Shown in pieces: positions 51,319 through 60,026 of a stretch of DNA of 64,000 nucleotides (position 1 is its first letter; the number at the start of each line of letters is the position of its first letter). A model generated the notes under the pieces. The model searched no databases. It had not been told where the DNA came from and worked only from the letters and a program-made list of their open reading frames with translations. The translations under genes were made by a program, and so were the position numbers. This stretch comes from Bacillus sp. NP157 (GTDB taxonomy: Bacteria; Pseudomonadota; Gammaproteobacteria; Xanthomonadales; Rhodanobacteraceae): assembly GCA_018889975.1 (NCBI GenBank), contig CP076546.1, positions 3,038,001 through 3,102,000 of the forward strand, written 5' to 3'.

Positions 51319-52668
51319 ATGCCAGCCCTACCCTTCCGACGTCGACCGCGCGCCCACGGCCACGCTGGCTGGTGGTCGGCGCTTGCCCTGCTGCTGTCGC
51401 TGCTGAGCCACCCTGCCCAGGCGATCCCGGCTTATGCACGGCAGACCGGCTCGGCCTGCGCGGATTGCCACGCCGGCGCCTACGGCCCGGCGCTCACCCC
51501 GTATGGCATGCGCTTCAAGCTCAACGGCTACACCGATACGGATGGCCAGGGCACCAAGATCCCGGTCGCCGCCCAGCTGACCGAAACCCATAGCAGCCCG
51601 GCGCGCGGTCCCAGCGACACCACGCTGACCGAGGGCGACCTCTACCTGGCCGGCCGGGTCACCGACAACGTCGGCGGCTACGTCAAGGTCGAGGCCGACC
51701 ACACCGGGCACAACACGTACAACACGAAGCTGAGCACGGTGGACCTGCGCTACGTCGCCAAGGAACTGAAGATCGCCGGCAAGGACACCACGATCGGCGT
51801 GAGCGTGAACAACAGCATCGGTTTCGACGATCCCATCGCCGCCCTGCCGAATGCCTCGCTGATCGGCCCGGGCGGCGGCACCGGCACGCTGTTGAATCCC
51901 AGCAGCCCCAATTCGCCGGCGAACCGGGTGATCGGCACGACGGTCTACGCGCTGTTCGACAAGGACTGGTATGCCGAGGCGGGCACCTATCGCTCGCTTG
52001 CGCAGTCCACCCAGGACCACCTCGGTTACAGCATCGGCGGCGACCCCGGCAAGCTCAGCAACACCGGCTACTTCCGCCTCGCGTACATGAAAGACCTGAA
52101 GCGACAGTTCTTCTCGGCCGGCGTGGTCGCGCTGACGACCAAGCGCCAGCTGCCGCGCGCGGGATCGCGCGACGACATCAACGACTACGGCTACGACCTC
52201 ACGTACCAATACCTGGGTAACCGCGAGCACATCGTCCAGGCCAGCTACGTCAACATCTACGAACACCGCGACTACGGACAGCCGCCGCCGAATCCCGCCG
52301 TGCCCGGCACGTTCGATTCAAATAACGGGTCGGCGCGCGACCAGGTGGCGACGCTGGCCTACACGTTCCGGCAAACCTATGGCGTGGTGCTCTCGCACCT
52401 GAAGAGCACCGGTAGCCAGAGCGCCGCGCGCTACCCGCCGTTCGGCGACCCGAACACCACCAGCAACCTCTACACCGTGTTCTGGGCACCGTTCGGCAAG
52501 GACGACAGCTGGACCACGAAAGCCAACTTCAAGCTTGCCGCCACCTGGTTCCGCTTCACCCGATTCAACGGACGCAGCAGCAACGTGTTCGGCGTACCCG
52601 CAGGCGCACGCAATACCAATGCGTCCGACCTCAACGCCTTCTCGATCTCCGCGAGCATCGCCTTCTAA
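51319..52668 (+). CDS. Fused monohaem cytochrome-porin (Cyc2-like)
   Basis: 449 residues. A signal peptide ends at AQA (residue 35). The mature N-terminus IPAYARQTGSACADCHAG carries one CxxCH haem site (C47, C50, H51), followed by ALTPYGMRFKLNGYTDTDG. The remaining about 370 residues alternate as amphipathic strands (YLAGRVTDNVGGYVKVEADH, NYTYQYLGNREHIV-like) and end ISASIAF, an outer-membrane barrel. This one-haem plus porin layout is that of the Cyc2 iron-oxidase family and related fused cytochrome-porins. RBS AAGGAG lies 13 bases before the ATG. Iron oxidation is not proven by sequence. Confidence 0.8.
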   Translation: MPALPFRRRPRAHGHAGWWSALALLLSLLSHPAQAIPAYARQTGSACADCHAGAYGPALTPYGMRFKLNGYTDTDGQGTKIPVAAQLTETHSSPARGPSDTTLTEGDLYLAGRVTDNVGGYVKVEADHTGHNTYNTKLSTVDLRYVAKELKIAGKDTTIGVSVNNSIGFDDPIAALPNASLIGPGGGTGTLLNPSSPNSPANRVIGTTVYALFDKDWYAEAGTYRSLAQSTQDHLGYSIGGDPGKLSNTGYFRLAYMKDLKRQFFSAGVVALTTKRQLPRAGSRDDINDYGYDLTYQYLGNREHIVQASYVNIYEHRDYGQPPPNPAVPGTFDSNNGSARDQVATLAYTFRQTYGVVLSHLKSTGSQSAARYPPFGDPNTTSNLYTVFWAPFGKDDSWTTKANFKLAATWFRFTRFNGRSSNVFGVPAGARNTNASDLNAFSISASIAF

Positions 52669-52685
52669 GCACAGGAATACGACGC

Positions 52686-53087
52686 GTGACTTCCCCAGCC
52701 CGACCCACCCTGCCCGCGCGCCTCGCCGCCGCGGGCCTCCTCGCCACCTGCCTGCTGGCCGCGTTGCCAGCGGCCGCCGGCGATGCCAAGGCAGGCCAGG
52801 ATGTATTCAAGTCCGAATGCTCCGAGTGCCACAGCGTCGCCCAGGGGCGCAACAAGAAAGGACCCAGCCTGTTCGGCATCGTCGGCCGCAAGTCCGGCAG
52901 CATCGAGGGCTACGCGTACTCCGACGCCCTGCAACACGTCGGCTGGACCTGGTCGCCGGAACAGTTGCACACGTATCTTTCGCAGCCCGCGAAACAGGCC
53001 AACCCAGGCACCAAGATGAAATACGATGGCCTCGACAATGCAAAGGACCTCGACGACCTGCTGGCCTACCTGGCCACCCTCCACTGA
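52686..53087 (+). CDS. Class I cytochrome c (monohaem, periplasmic)
   Basis: 133 residues with a signal peptide (LLATCLLAALPAAAG, cut near 31). The haem site is C45-SE-C48-H49 and the sixth ligand is M111 (GTKMKY). Length and features fit the cytochrome c2/c550 type, a soluble periplasmic electron carrier. It starts with GTG, 18 bases after the cytochrome-porin stop. It would shuttle electrons between the outer-membrane cytochrome and the inner-membrane b561 or an oxidase (inference). Confidence 0.92.
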   Translation: MTSPARPTLPARLAAAGLLATCLLAALPAAAGDAKAGQDVFKSECSECHSVAQGRNKKGPSLFGIVGRKSGSIEGYAYSDALQHVGWTWSPEQLHTYLSQPAKQANPGTKMKYDGLDNAKDLDDLLAYLATLH

Positions 53088-53141
53088 CGAGGGCAAGGGC
53101 GTCGGGGCCACGCAAGGGCGGGCCATGCGCAAGATGACGTG

Positions 53142-53909
53142 ATGTTGGACATCGCTTCCCCAGGCAAGCCAGGCGGGGAGCCGGCACGCTGCCACGCTTC
53201 GGCGTCGCGGCGACGTCGGCTCGTGGCCGCGTTCTGCACGGCATCCGCGGCGTTTACGGCGCAGGCCGGCGACTGGACCGGCACGGCGGCGGTGAGTTCG
53301 CAGCTGGTCGATCGTGGCGTCGCGGTCACGCCGCCGGGCGCCGTGGCGCAGGGTGCCGTCAGCTGGGTCTCGCGCGACGGCTGGTCGCTGGGCGTGTCGG
53401 CGAGCTACCAGACCCACTCGCCGGGCCGCGTCGCCGAGACCCTGGCCCAGGTCGCCCGGGCCTGGTCGCTGACCGACGACTGGCAGATGCAGGCCAGCCT
53501 GCTGCACTACCGCTACCCGGGTAACAACGCGGGTGCGCGCACCTACGACCGCACCGAGCTGGGCGTGTCGTGGATCTGGCGCGACGTGCTGACCCTGGGT
53601 GCCTCGGCGATCCAGCTCGCCCACCGTGGCGGCGGCCCGCGTGGTGCCGCCGACGTCGGTTTCCGCTGGCCGTTGCTGCCACACCTCTCGGCCACCGCCG
53701 GGGCAGGCATCGCGCAATACCTTGCGCCGCTGTATCGCTACTATGGCCAGGGCAGCCGGCCTGACCGCTACCGTTATGGCCACGCCGGCCTGGTCTGGCA
53801 GGACGGCCCATGGCGCCTGGAGCTGATCCACGTCTTCACCGACCGCCAGCTCAGCCGGGGCGAACGCGGCATTTCGCCCTGGGTCGGCACCGTGGCATGG
53901 TCATTCTGA
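53142..53909 (+). CDS. TIGR02001-like outer-membrane protein
   Basis: 255 residues. The N-terminus is a signal peptide (RRLVAAFCTASAAFTAQAG); the mature part opens DWTGTAAVSSQLVDRGVAV and proceeds through short beta hairpins with SLGVSASYQTHSPGR, a pattern like the Gcw_chp/TIGR02001 family of small barrels. The C-terminal strand ends VAWSF. The ATG at 53142 follows a GTG three bases upstream. It is 54 bases after the cytochrome c gene, so it may be part of the same operon. Function unknown; surface porin likely. Confidence 0.72.
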   Translation: MLDIASPGKPGGEPARCHASASRRRRLVAAFCTASAAFTAQAGDWTGTAAVSSQLVDRGVAVTPPGAVAQGAVSWVSRDGWSLGVSASYQTHSPGRVAETLAQVARAWSLTDDWQMQASLLHYRYPGNNAGARTYDRTELGVSWIWRDVLTLGASAIQLAHRGGGPRGAADVGFRWPLLPHLSATAGAGIAQYLAPLYRYYGQGSRPDRYRYGHAGLVWQDGPWRLELIHVFTDRQLSRGERGISPWVGTVAWSF

Positions 53910-53975
53910 TGCCATGGCAACCATTGGCCCGTCCCGGTGCACTCACGGGCTGAACCCCGAACGCGACCCGATGCC

Positions 53976-54554
53976 ATGAAAGAGGCCGACTCCGACGCCA
54001 ACGACCGCCTGCTGCTGCAGCGGATGTCCGCGGGCGACCGTGCCGCCCTGGCGGTGATGTACCGCGCCTACCACGGCCGCCTCTGCCGCTTCCTGTCACG
54101 CCTGACCAGGCGCCCGGACATCATGGAAGAGGTGATCAACGACTGTTTCTGGATCGTCTGGCAGAAGGCGGCCAGCTTCCAGGGCGAGAGCCGGGTGTCG
54201 ACCTGGATCATGGGCATCGCCTACCGCTGCGGCCTGAAATCGCTGCGCCAGCACGGCAGCGAGCCGGTCGACGAAGACAGCGTGCCGGAAGACCGGATGC
54301 CGTCGCACGACCCTGGCGACGACCGCGAACTGCGCGACTGGCTGGGCCGCGGGATGGAACGCCTCTCGGCCGACCAGCGCGTGGTGGTCGAGCTGGTCTA
54401 CGGCATCGGCCATTCGCTCGACGACGTCGCCGCGATCATGCAGTGCCCGGTAGGCACGGTGAAAGCACGCCTGTTCCACGCGCGGGTGAAACTGCGCAAC
54501 GTACTATCGGGCCTGGCCGGCGAAACGGCCCCGTCCAAGGAGAACCTGACATGA
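53976..54554 (+). CDS. ECF-type RNA polymerase sigma factor
   Basis: 192 residues. Region 2 (ALAVMYRAYHGRLCRFLSRL, DIMEEVINDCFWIVWQKAASF) and region 4 (LSADQRVVVELVYGIGHSLDDVAAIMQCPVGTVKARLF) are clear, with no region 3, as in ECF sigma factors. It is followed by a zinc-finger anti-sigma factor (ATGA overlap) and a subtilase. The ATG at 53976 is chosen. It would direct a small regulon, likely including this operon; no consensus promoter is confirmed. Confidence 0.92.
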   Translation: MKEADSDANDRLLLQRMSAGDRAALAVMYRAYHGRLCRFLSRLTRRPDIMEEVINDCFWIVWQKAASFQGESRVSTWIMGIAYRCGLKSLRQHGSEPVDEDSVPEDRMPSHDPGDDRELRDWLGRGMERLSADQRVVVELVYGIGHSLDDVAAIMQCPVGTVKARLFHARVKLRNVLSGLAGETAPSKENLT

Positions 54555-55192
54555 CCCGCCCGACCCCAGCCGGCAGGGATTGTGCCCGCGCCTGGGAAGC
54601 GATGCCCTGGATCCTCCAGGCCAGCGCTAGCCACGAACAGGAAGCCTGGCTCGAAGGCCACCTTGCCACCTGCGACGACTGTCGCATCGAATTCGAACAG
54701 CAACGCCGGCTGATGCAGGCCATGCGCCTGCCCGCCGAAACGAAGCTCGACCCGGAGCACGGGCTGCAGCGCCTGTTCGGCCGCCTCGACGTGGACGACC
54801 CGCAGGTCGAACCCGCGCCGCGCGCGGCTGGCGGCGGCTGGCTGCTGCGCACGCTCGCCGCGGCCGTGGTCCTGCAGGCCGTTGGCCTGGGTGCACTCGG
54901 CCTGCGCCTGTGGTCGGAAGAGCCCGCCGCCGGTGCCTATCGCACGCTGAGCGATGCTGCACCGGCCGTGCCGCACGGCGCCATCCACGTCGTGCCCGAC
55001 AAGGGCCTGAGCATGTCGGCGTGGAACAGCGTGCTGCAGGCCCAGCACCTGCGCGTGGTCGGCGGCCCGAATGGCGTCGGCGCCTATACGGTGCTGCCCG
55101 ACGATACGGCGGGTGATGCGAAGCAGGCCGCGGATCGCCTGCGCAGCACGCCCGGCATCCGCTTCGCGGAGCCGGTCGCCGGGACGCCATGA
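54551..55192 (+). CDS. Zinc-finger anti-sigma factor, single-pass
   Basis: 213 residues. The cytoplasmic part has a zinc-binding anti-sigma domain motif H-x3-C-x2-C (HLATCDDC, about 39-46). A transmembrane helix (about 96-116) leads to a periplasmic C-terminus of about 95 residues with no known domain. It binds the sigma factor encoded upstream and would release it after proteolysis or zinc loss. It overlaps the subtilase gene as ATGA. Confidence 0.88.
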   Translation: MTRPTPAGRDCARAWEAMPWILQASASHEQEAWLEGHLATCDDCRIEFEQQRRLMQAMRLPAETKLDPEHGLQRLFGRLDVDDPQVEPAPRAAGGGWLLRTLAAAVVLQAVGLGALGLRLWSEEPAAGAYRTLSDAAPAVPHGAIHVVPDKGLSMSAWNSVLQAQHLRVVGGPNGVGAYTVLPDDTAGDAKQAADRLRSTPGIRFAEPVAGTP

Positions 55193-56484
55193 CCGTTCGC
55201 GCACTCCTGCTGGCCACGGCGCTGGGCGGCCTCGCGGCCTGCGCCGGCACGTCGCCCGGCACCACCGCGACGGGCACGACCACGGCCGTCGCAGCCACGG
55301 CCAGCCCGGCGGCGAGCATGGACAGCTCGCGCGACATCGTCCTGGCCGTCGCCAATCCGCTGGAGCCGGCAGCGACCCATGCCGGTTCCAGCCTGCTCGG
55401 CTATGCCCCCGCGCCGAACTACAGCGCCGGGCAGCGTGCACGCTCGCTGCTTGCCACGTTGCAGAAACAGTACGGCTGGAACGAAGTGGGTGGCTGGCCG
55501 ATCCGGGCGCTGGGGGTGTACTGCATCGTGTTGCGTCCGGCACCGGGCGTCGATCGCGATGCGCTGGTCGCCACCCTGTCGCGCGACCAGCGCGTCGAAC
55601 TGGCCCAGCCGCTGCAGGAATACGCAGTGTATTCGTCGCAGGACGAAACGCATTACAACGATCCGTACACCGACTTGCAGCGTGGTTTCGTCGAAACCCA
55701 TGCCGCGCTCGCGCACACCATGAGCCAGGGCGAAGGCGTGCACGTCGCCGTCGTGGATACCGGCGTCGATACCGCGCACCCGGACCTGAAAGGCCACCTG
55801 GGTGACACCCGCGACGAAGTGGCGAACCGCGATGCCGCGTTCGAGCGTGACCAGCACGGCACCGAGGTCGCCGGCATCATCGCCGCGGTCGGCAACAACC
55901 ATGAAGGCATGGTCGGGATCGCACCGAAGGCATCGGTCAGTGTGTACAAGGCATGCTGGTATGCCGACGGCAAGAACGGCGCACGCTGCAATTCGTTCAC
56001 CCTGGCCAAGGCGCTCGCCGCGGTGAACGACACCGATGCACGCATCGTCAACCTGAGCCTGGGTGGCCCCGCCGACCCACTGCTTGGTCGCCTGCTCGCC
56101 CAGTTGCTATCCCAGGGCCGGATCGTCATCGCCGCATTGCCCCCCGACGGCAATGCGGGTGGCTTCCCGGACAGCGCGCCCGGGGTGATCGTGGTGCGGA
56201 CCAGCGCCAGCAGCCCGGCACCGCCCGGCGTGGTCAGCGCACCCGGCAACGACATCCTCACCACCCAGCCCGGTGGCGGCTATGACTTCAGCTCGGGCTC
56301 GTCGATGGCCTCCGCGCACGTCAGCGGCATCGTCGCCCTGCTCCTGTCGGTCGCCCCGGGCCTCGACGCCCGCTCTGTCCACGACATCCTGCTGCGTACG
56401 AGCGGCACGACAGGCGGATTGGTACAGGTGGATGCGGCGGCCGCCGTGAATGCGGTGCCGAAGAAGGACATCGCCAAGCGTTGA
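55189..56484 (+). CDS. Subtilisin-family (S8) protease, predicted lipoprotein
   Basis: 431 residues. The signal peptide ends LAAC (C18), so the protein is lipidated. After a spacer and a region (residues about 70-150), the S8 domain shows the triad D190 (VAVVDTGVDTAHPDL), H223 (DQHGTEVAGI) and S372 (GSSMASAHVSG). The usual oxyanion N region (AAGN) reads ALPPDGN, slightly altered. Membrane-linked and coupled to the anti-sigma factor, it may cut the anti-sigma periplasmic tail, or be a regulon output. The first is an appealing inference. Confidence 0.86.
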   Translation: MTVRALLLATALGGLAACAGTSPGTTATGTTTAVAATASPAASMDSSRDIVLAVANPLEPAATHAGSSLLGYAPAPNYSAGQRARSLLATLQKQYGWNEVGGWPIRALGVYCIVLRPAPGVDRDALVATLSRDQRVELAQPLQEYAVYSSQDETHYNDPYTDLQRGFVETHAALAHTMSQGEGVHVAVVDTGVDTAHPDLKGHLGDTRDEVANRDAAFERDQHGTEVAGIIAAVGNNHEGMVGIAPKASVSVYKACWYADGKNGARCNSFTLAKALAAVNDTDARIVNLSLGGPADPLLGRLLAQLLSQGRIVIAALPPDGNAGGFPDSAPGVIVVRTSASSPAPPGVVSAPGNDILTTQPGGGYDFSSGSSMASAHVSGIVALLLSVAPGLDARSVHDILLRTSGTTGGLVQVDAAAAVNAVPKKDIAKR

Positions 56485-56647
56485 GGCTTGCTGGTCGATA
56501 GCAGCATCCTGAAATACCTGGCTACCTGCGCGTCCCGTGGCAGAGCTCTCACGCCGGACGGAAGATCGAATTTTTCAGAATCCTTCCATATACGGGCACC
56601 CCGGGCGTAGGGAACGATGGGCTACCTTAGCAACTGACCACGGCCCA

Positions 56648-57868
56648 ATGAAGTATCTCTTGCCTGTCGCCATCTGCCTCATGGCGGTGTCAATGCAGGT
56701 CAACGCATCTGAGTCGATCAAGGTATCGCTCCATCATCCAACGGCGCCGGGAGCGCCCGGTACGTTGAAGGTCGAGGTCGAATTTACGAATGTGGGCGAC
56801 GAGCCAGCCTATATCTACAGGCCCGAATCTCCGTTCGGCAGAAACGACGACACCCCATCCTCGGACTTCCTGCAGGTGTTCGACTCCTCGGGAAACGCCC
56901 GAAGGTATATCGGCTCGCGTGATCACTGGGGGCGCCCCGAGCCCTCCCACTTCCTTCCGGTCGCCCCCGGAGAATCGATCCGCAAGGAAGTCGACATTGC
57001 CCACGCATATGACTTCGGATCGGGTGGAATGTTCACCGTTCGATACGCAACGATCTACCGCGGCGGGAGGAAAGCGACCGCAGCCCACGCAACCGCATCG
57101 CCCCATGAGACGGAGATGCTTAGCTCGGATGACCTGGTCGTCTTTGCATATCCACCGCGTCAGCAAGCGAGGCAGCAACATACAACTGACCTCCAATGCA
57201 CCGCCGAACAAAGCGAAACGATCGACAAGGCCGTGGCCAAGGCTAAGAGCAGGGCTTTCGCCGCCGGACAAATCCAGAACGCGATGTACATAAGCAAAGG
57301 ATCGATTGACGACCCGTGGTACGAGTACCGTCCGAATAAGCGCTTTGATCGATGGTTCGGAAAGCCTCAAGCCGCAGACCCCCTACCGCATGAAACGGGC
57401 TGGTACGACAGCCTGAACTACCTGGCCATCAGGGGTGTTGATGCAACGTACGGCCGATTGTTTGATATCACCTATTTTGATCCCTTGAAGAAAGCATGCG
57501 GCTGCCCTGGTCGGCCGCCTGAAGCCGTGGCAGCAGCTGAGGACCACAACCTATATGCAATGACGTTCTGTCCGCGATTCTTCACGCTGCCCGAGGACGA
57601 TCCTGTATCGTCACGCACGGGAACTGTCGTCCATGAAATGAGCCATTTTTACGACCACGTTTCCCCTGGTCTTTCCGACTTCGGTTACGGAAAAGCATGC
57701 GCCCAGGACCTCGCCTTGCAGGATAGGGCCACTGCCGTCAAAAACGCAGACAACGTCGAATTCTTTGTCATGGACACGACTCCATACGATGAAGTCGACG
57801 CAACGATAGATGCGATGGGCTCGCACACGGTCCTGCCACCGAGTTGCCAGTTGCCAGGCCTGCCCTGA
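56648..57868 (+). CDS. M35-type (aspzincin) secreted metalloendopeptidase
   Basis: 406 residues. Signal peptide (KYLLPVAICLMAVSMQVNA, cut after residue 20). An Ig-like N-domain (about 25-170) precedes a deuterolysin-type catalytic domain: zinc motif H329-E330-x2-H333 (GTVVHEMSHF) and D344 (GLSDFGYG) as the third ligand, then LALQDRATAVKNADNVEFFV, a pattern of M35 peptidases. These cleave peptide bonds, often at Lys or Arg. The gene is more A/T-rich than its neighbours and alone, which suggests transfer. Start at 56648 (MKYLLPV) fits the signal peptide. Confidence 0.88.
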   Translation: MKYLLPVAICLMAVSMQVNASESIKVSLHHPTAPGAPGTLKVEVEFTNVGDEPAYIYRPESPFGRNDDTPSSDFLQVFDSSGNARRYIGSRDHWGRPEPSHFLPVAPGESIRKEVDIAHAYDFGSGGMFTVRYATIYRGGRKATAAHATASPHETEMLSSDDLVVFAYPPRQQARQQHTTDLQCTAEQSETIDKAVAKAKSRAFAAGQIQNAMYISKGSIDDPWYEYRPNKRFDRWFGKPQAADPLPHETGWYDSLNYLAIRGVDATYGRLFDITYFDPLKKACGCPGRPPEAVAAAEDHNLYAMTFCPRFFTLPEDDPVSSRTGTVVHEMSHFYDHVSPGLSDFGYGKACAQDLALQDRATAVKNADNVEFFVMDTTPYDEVDATIDAMGSHTVLPPSCQLPGLP

Positions 57869-57903
57869 AGTTACGGGGCCAGACTTACGGTAAAATGTGG
57901 CTC

Positions 57904-58890
57904 ATGCGCATCGGCCCCCACACCATTGCGCCTTCCGTGGTCCTCGCGCCCATGGCCGGCGTCACCGACAAGCCCTTCCGACTCCTCTGCAAGCGCATGG
58001 GGGCCGGTCTCGCCGTGTCTGAGATGACAACCGCCGACCCGCGCCTGTGGAACACCCGCAAGTCGCTGCGGCGGATGGACCACGACGGCGAACCCGAGCC
58101 GGTCAGCGTGCAGATCGCCGGCTACGACCCGGGCATGCTCGCCGAGGCCGCGCGTTACAACGCGGACAACGGCGCGCAGATCGTCGACATCAACATGGGG
58201 TGCCCGGCGAAGAAGGTCTGCAACGTGTGGTCGGGCTCGGCCCTGCTGCAGGACGAACCGCTGGTCGCGCGCATCCTCGATGCCGTGGTCAAGGCGGTGG
58301 ACATCCCGGTGACGCTGAAGATCCGCACGGGCTGGGACCGCGATAACCGTAACGCGCTCACCATCGCGCGCATCGCCGAGGACGCCGGCATCGCCGCGCT
58401 GGCCGTGCACGGGCGCACGCGTGCCGACAAATACGAAGGCGATGCGGAATACGCGACCATCGCCGCAGTGAAGGCTAGCGTGTCGATCCCGGTGTTGGCC
58501 AACGGCGACATCACCACGCCCGACAAGGCACGCCAAGTGCTCGCCGCCACCGGTGCCGACGCGGTGATGGTCGGCCGTGGCGCGCAGGGCCGTCCGTGGA
58601 TCTTCCGCGAGATCGCCCATCACCTGGCAACCGGCGGCTACCTGGCCGAGCCCACGCCCGCCGAAGTGCGCGACATCCTGGTCGGCCATCTCGAGCACCT
58701 GTACGCGTTCTATGGCGAGGTCATGGGCGTGCGCATCGCGCGCAAGCACCTGGGCTGGTACGCGAAGGATCGCCCGGAAAACGCGGCGTTTCGCCATGTC
58801 GTCAACCGCGCCGAAGATGCTGTTACGCAGCTTCGGCTCACGCGGGATTATTTCGATGCGCTGGCTGCGGGTACGCCGCTGGCCGCCTGA
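57904..58890 (+). CDS. dusB: tRNA-dihydrouridine synthase DusB
   Basis: 328 residues, FMN-dependent TIM barrel. Opens MRIGPHTIAPSVVLAPMAGVTDKPFR; catalytic cysteine region DINMGCPAKKVCNVWSGSAL; FMN-binding VHGRTRADKYEGDA, PVLANGDITTPDKA, GADAVMVGRGAQGRPWIF. It reduces uridines in the D-loop of tRNA. The ATG at 57904 is preferred over one at 57895 by homology. In many gammaproteobacteria dusB precedes fis; here a REP doublet and an opposed peroxidase gene follow instead. Confidence 0.94.
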   Translation: MRIGPHTIAPSVVLAPMAGVTDKPFRLLCKRMGAGLAVSEMTTADPRLWNTRKSLRRMDHDGEPEPVSVQIAGYDPGMLAEAARYNADNGAQIVDINMGCPAKKVCNVWSGSALLQDEPLVARILDAVVKAVDIPVTLKIRTGWDRDNRNALTIARIAEDAGIAALAVHGRTRADKYEGDAEYATIAAVKASVSIPVLANGDITTPDKARQVLAATGADAVMVGRGAQGRPWIFREIAHHLATGGYLAEPTPAEVRDILVGHLEHLYAFYGEVMGVRIARKHLGWYAKDRPENAAFRHVVNRAEDAVTQLRLTRDYFDALAAGTPLAA

Positions 58891-58902
58891 TCCTACGTTT
58901 AT

Positions 58903-58924
58903 GTAGGAGCGCGCCTGCGCGCGA
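58903..58924 (+). repeat. REP-like palindrome, copy 7
   Basis: A consensus unit 12 bases after the dusB stop. It pairs with the inverted unit at 58971-58992, so the two form a REPIN-like doublet between convergent genes, a natural transcription-end structure for dusB. Confidence 0.85.
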
Positions 58925-58970
58925 TGGCCTTTTGCGGAACGGTGATCCCAGATAGGGTCACGGGAAGATG

Positions 58971-58992
58971 TCGCGCGCAGGCGCGCTCCTAC
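58971..58992 (-). repeat. REP-like palindrome, copy 8 (partner of copy 7)
   Basis: An inverted unit whose TAG (minus strand, 58991-58989) is the stop codon of the Dyp-type peroxidase gene. With copy 7 it makes a structure of about 90 bases with a 46-base spacer. Confidence 0.85.
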
Positions 58993-59915
58993 AGGGAATC
59001 GAGGAAGGTGGCGGAGGGGACGAAGAACAGGCAGCCGGTGACGGCCTTGCTGAAATCGAGCAGGCGGTCGTAGTTCCCGACCGGGTCGCCGATGAACATG
59101 TTTTCCAGCATCCGCTCGATCCGCGCCGGCGCTTTCGCGTAACCGATGAAGTAGGTACCGAATTCGCCCTTGCCGACCTCGCCGAATGGCATGTTGTCGC
59201 GCACGATCTGCAGTTGCTCGCCGTTCTCTTCGATGTTGGTGAGCACGTTGTGCGAGTACGGCGCTTTCTCGCTGTCGCGCAGTTCCACGTCGGATAGCTT
59301 GCGGCGGCCGATGATCTGCTCCTGGCGTTCGACCGGCAGGGCGTTCCACGCCTTCAGGTCATGCAGGTATTTTTGCACCACGACGTAGCTGCCGCCCTTG
59401 AACGCAGGGTCCTCGTCGCCGACCAGCGTAGCCGCCTCGGCGACCCGGTCCACGGGATTCTCGGTGCCATCGACGAATCCCAGCAGGTCGCGCTCGTCGA
59501 AATACTTGAAGCCATGCACCTCGTCGGCCGTGCTGACGTAGGCACCGATCCGCGACATCACCACGCTGGCCAGTTCGAAGCACAGGTCCATGTGCGTCGC
59601 CCGGATGTGGAAGAGGATATCGCCCGGTGTCGACGGCGCATGGTGCGCGCCGGTCAGTTCGCGGAACGGATGGAGCCCCGCAGGTCGCGGCGCGCCGAAC
59701 AGGCGATCCCACGCCGACGCGCCGAAGCCCATGACGCAGGAGAGTTGCCGCTGCGGATGGCGAAAGCCGATCCCGCGCAGCAGCGAGGACATGTCCGCGC
59801 AGAGGTCCTTCACCTCGCCCACCACCCGGTCGTCGTCGCCCAGCGTGACGACCAGGAAGATCGCCGCATGGGTGAGTTTGGCGGTAACAGGCTGCGGCAA
59901 GATATCGGTGGCCAC
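58989..59915 (-). CDS. Dyp-type haem peroxidase (YfeX-like)
   Basis: 308 residues, no signal peptide. Distal motif GFVDGTENP (the conserved Asp), the proximal haem histidine in APYSHNVL and the conserved arginine in QIVRDNMPFGE. Length and motifs fit the class P/YfeX group. Dyp peroxidases use H2O2 to oxidise dyes or other compounds, or porphyrins in YfeX. The stop is supplied by a REP unit. No operon partner is evident; the nearest genes are dusB (convergent) and dctA. Confidence 0.92.
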   Translation of the reverse strand: MATDILPQPVTAKLTHAAIFLVVTLGDDDRVVGEVKDLCADMSSLLRGIGFRHPQRQLSCVMGFGASAWDRLFGAPRPAGLHPFRELTGAHHAPSTPGDILFHIRATHMDLCFELASVVMSRIGAYVSTADEVHGFKYFDERDLLGFVDGTENPVDRVAEAATLVGDEDPAFKGGSYVVVQKYLHDLKAWNALPVERQEQIIGRRKLSDVELRDSEKAPYSHNVLTNIEENGEQLQIVRDNMPFGEVGKGEFGTYFIGYAKAPARIERMLENMFIGDPVGNYDRLLDFSKAVTGCLFFVPSATFLDSL

Positions 59916-59992
59916 GGCAGGATCCTTCAGGCGACGCCGGCGGGGTGCCGGACTTTCCGTCGAGGATACTGCCGGACCGGGGCGGCGTGCTT

Positions 59993-60014
59993 TCGCGCGC
60001 AGGCGCGCTCCTAC
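59993..60014 (-). repeat. REP-like palindrome, copy 9 (single)
   Basis: A consensus inverted unit in the 111-base gap between dctA (stop 60027) and the Dyp peroxidase start, just downstream of dctA. Confidence 0.85.
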
Positions 60015-60026
60015 ATGGGCTGGCCG

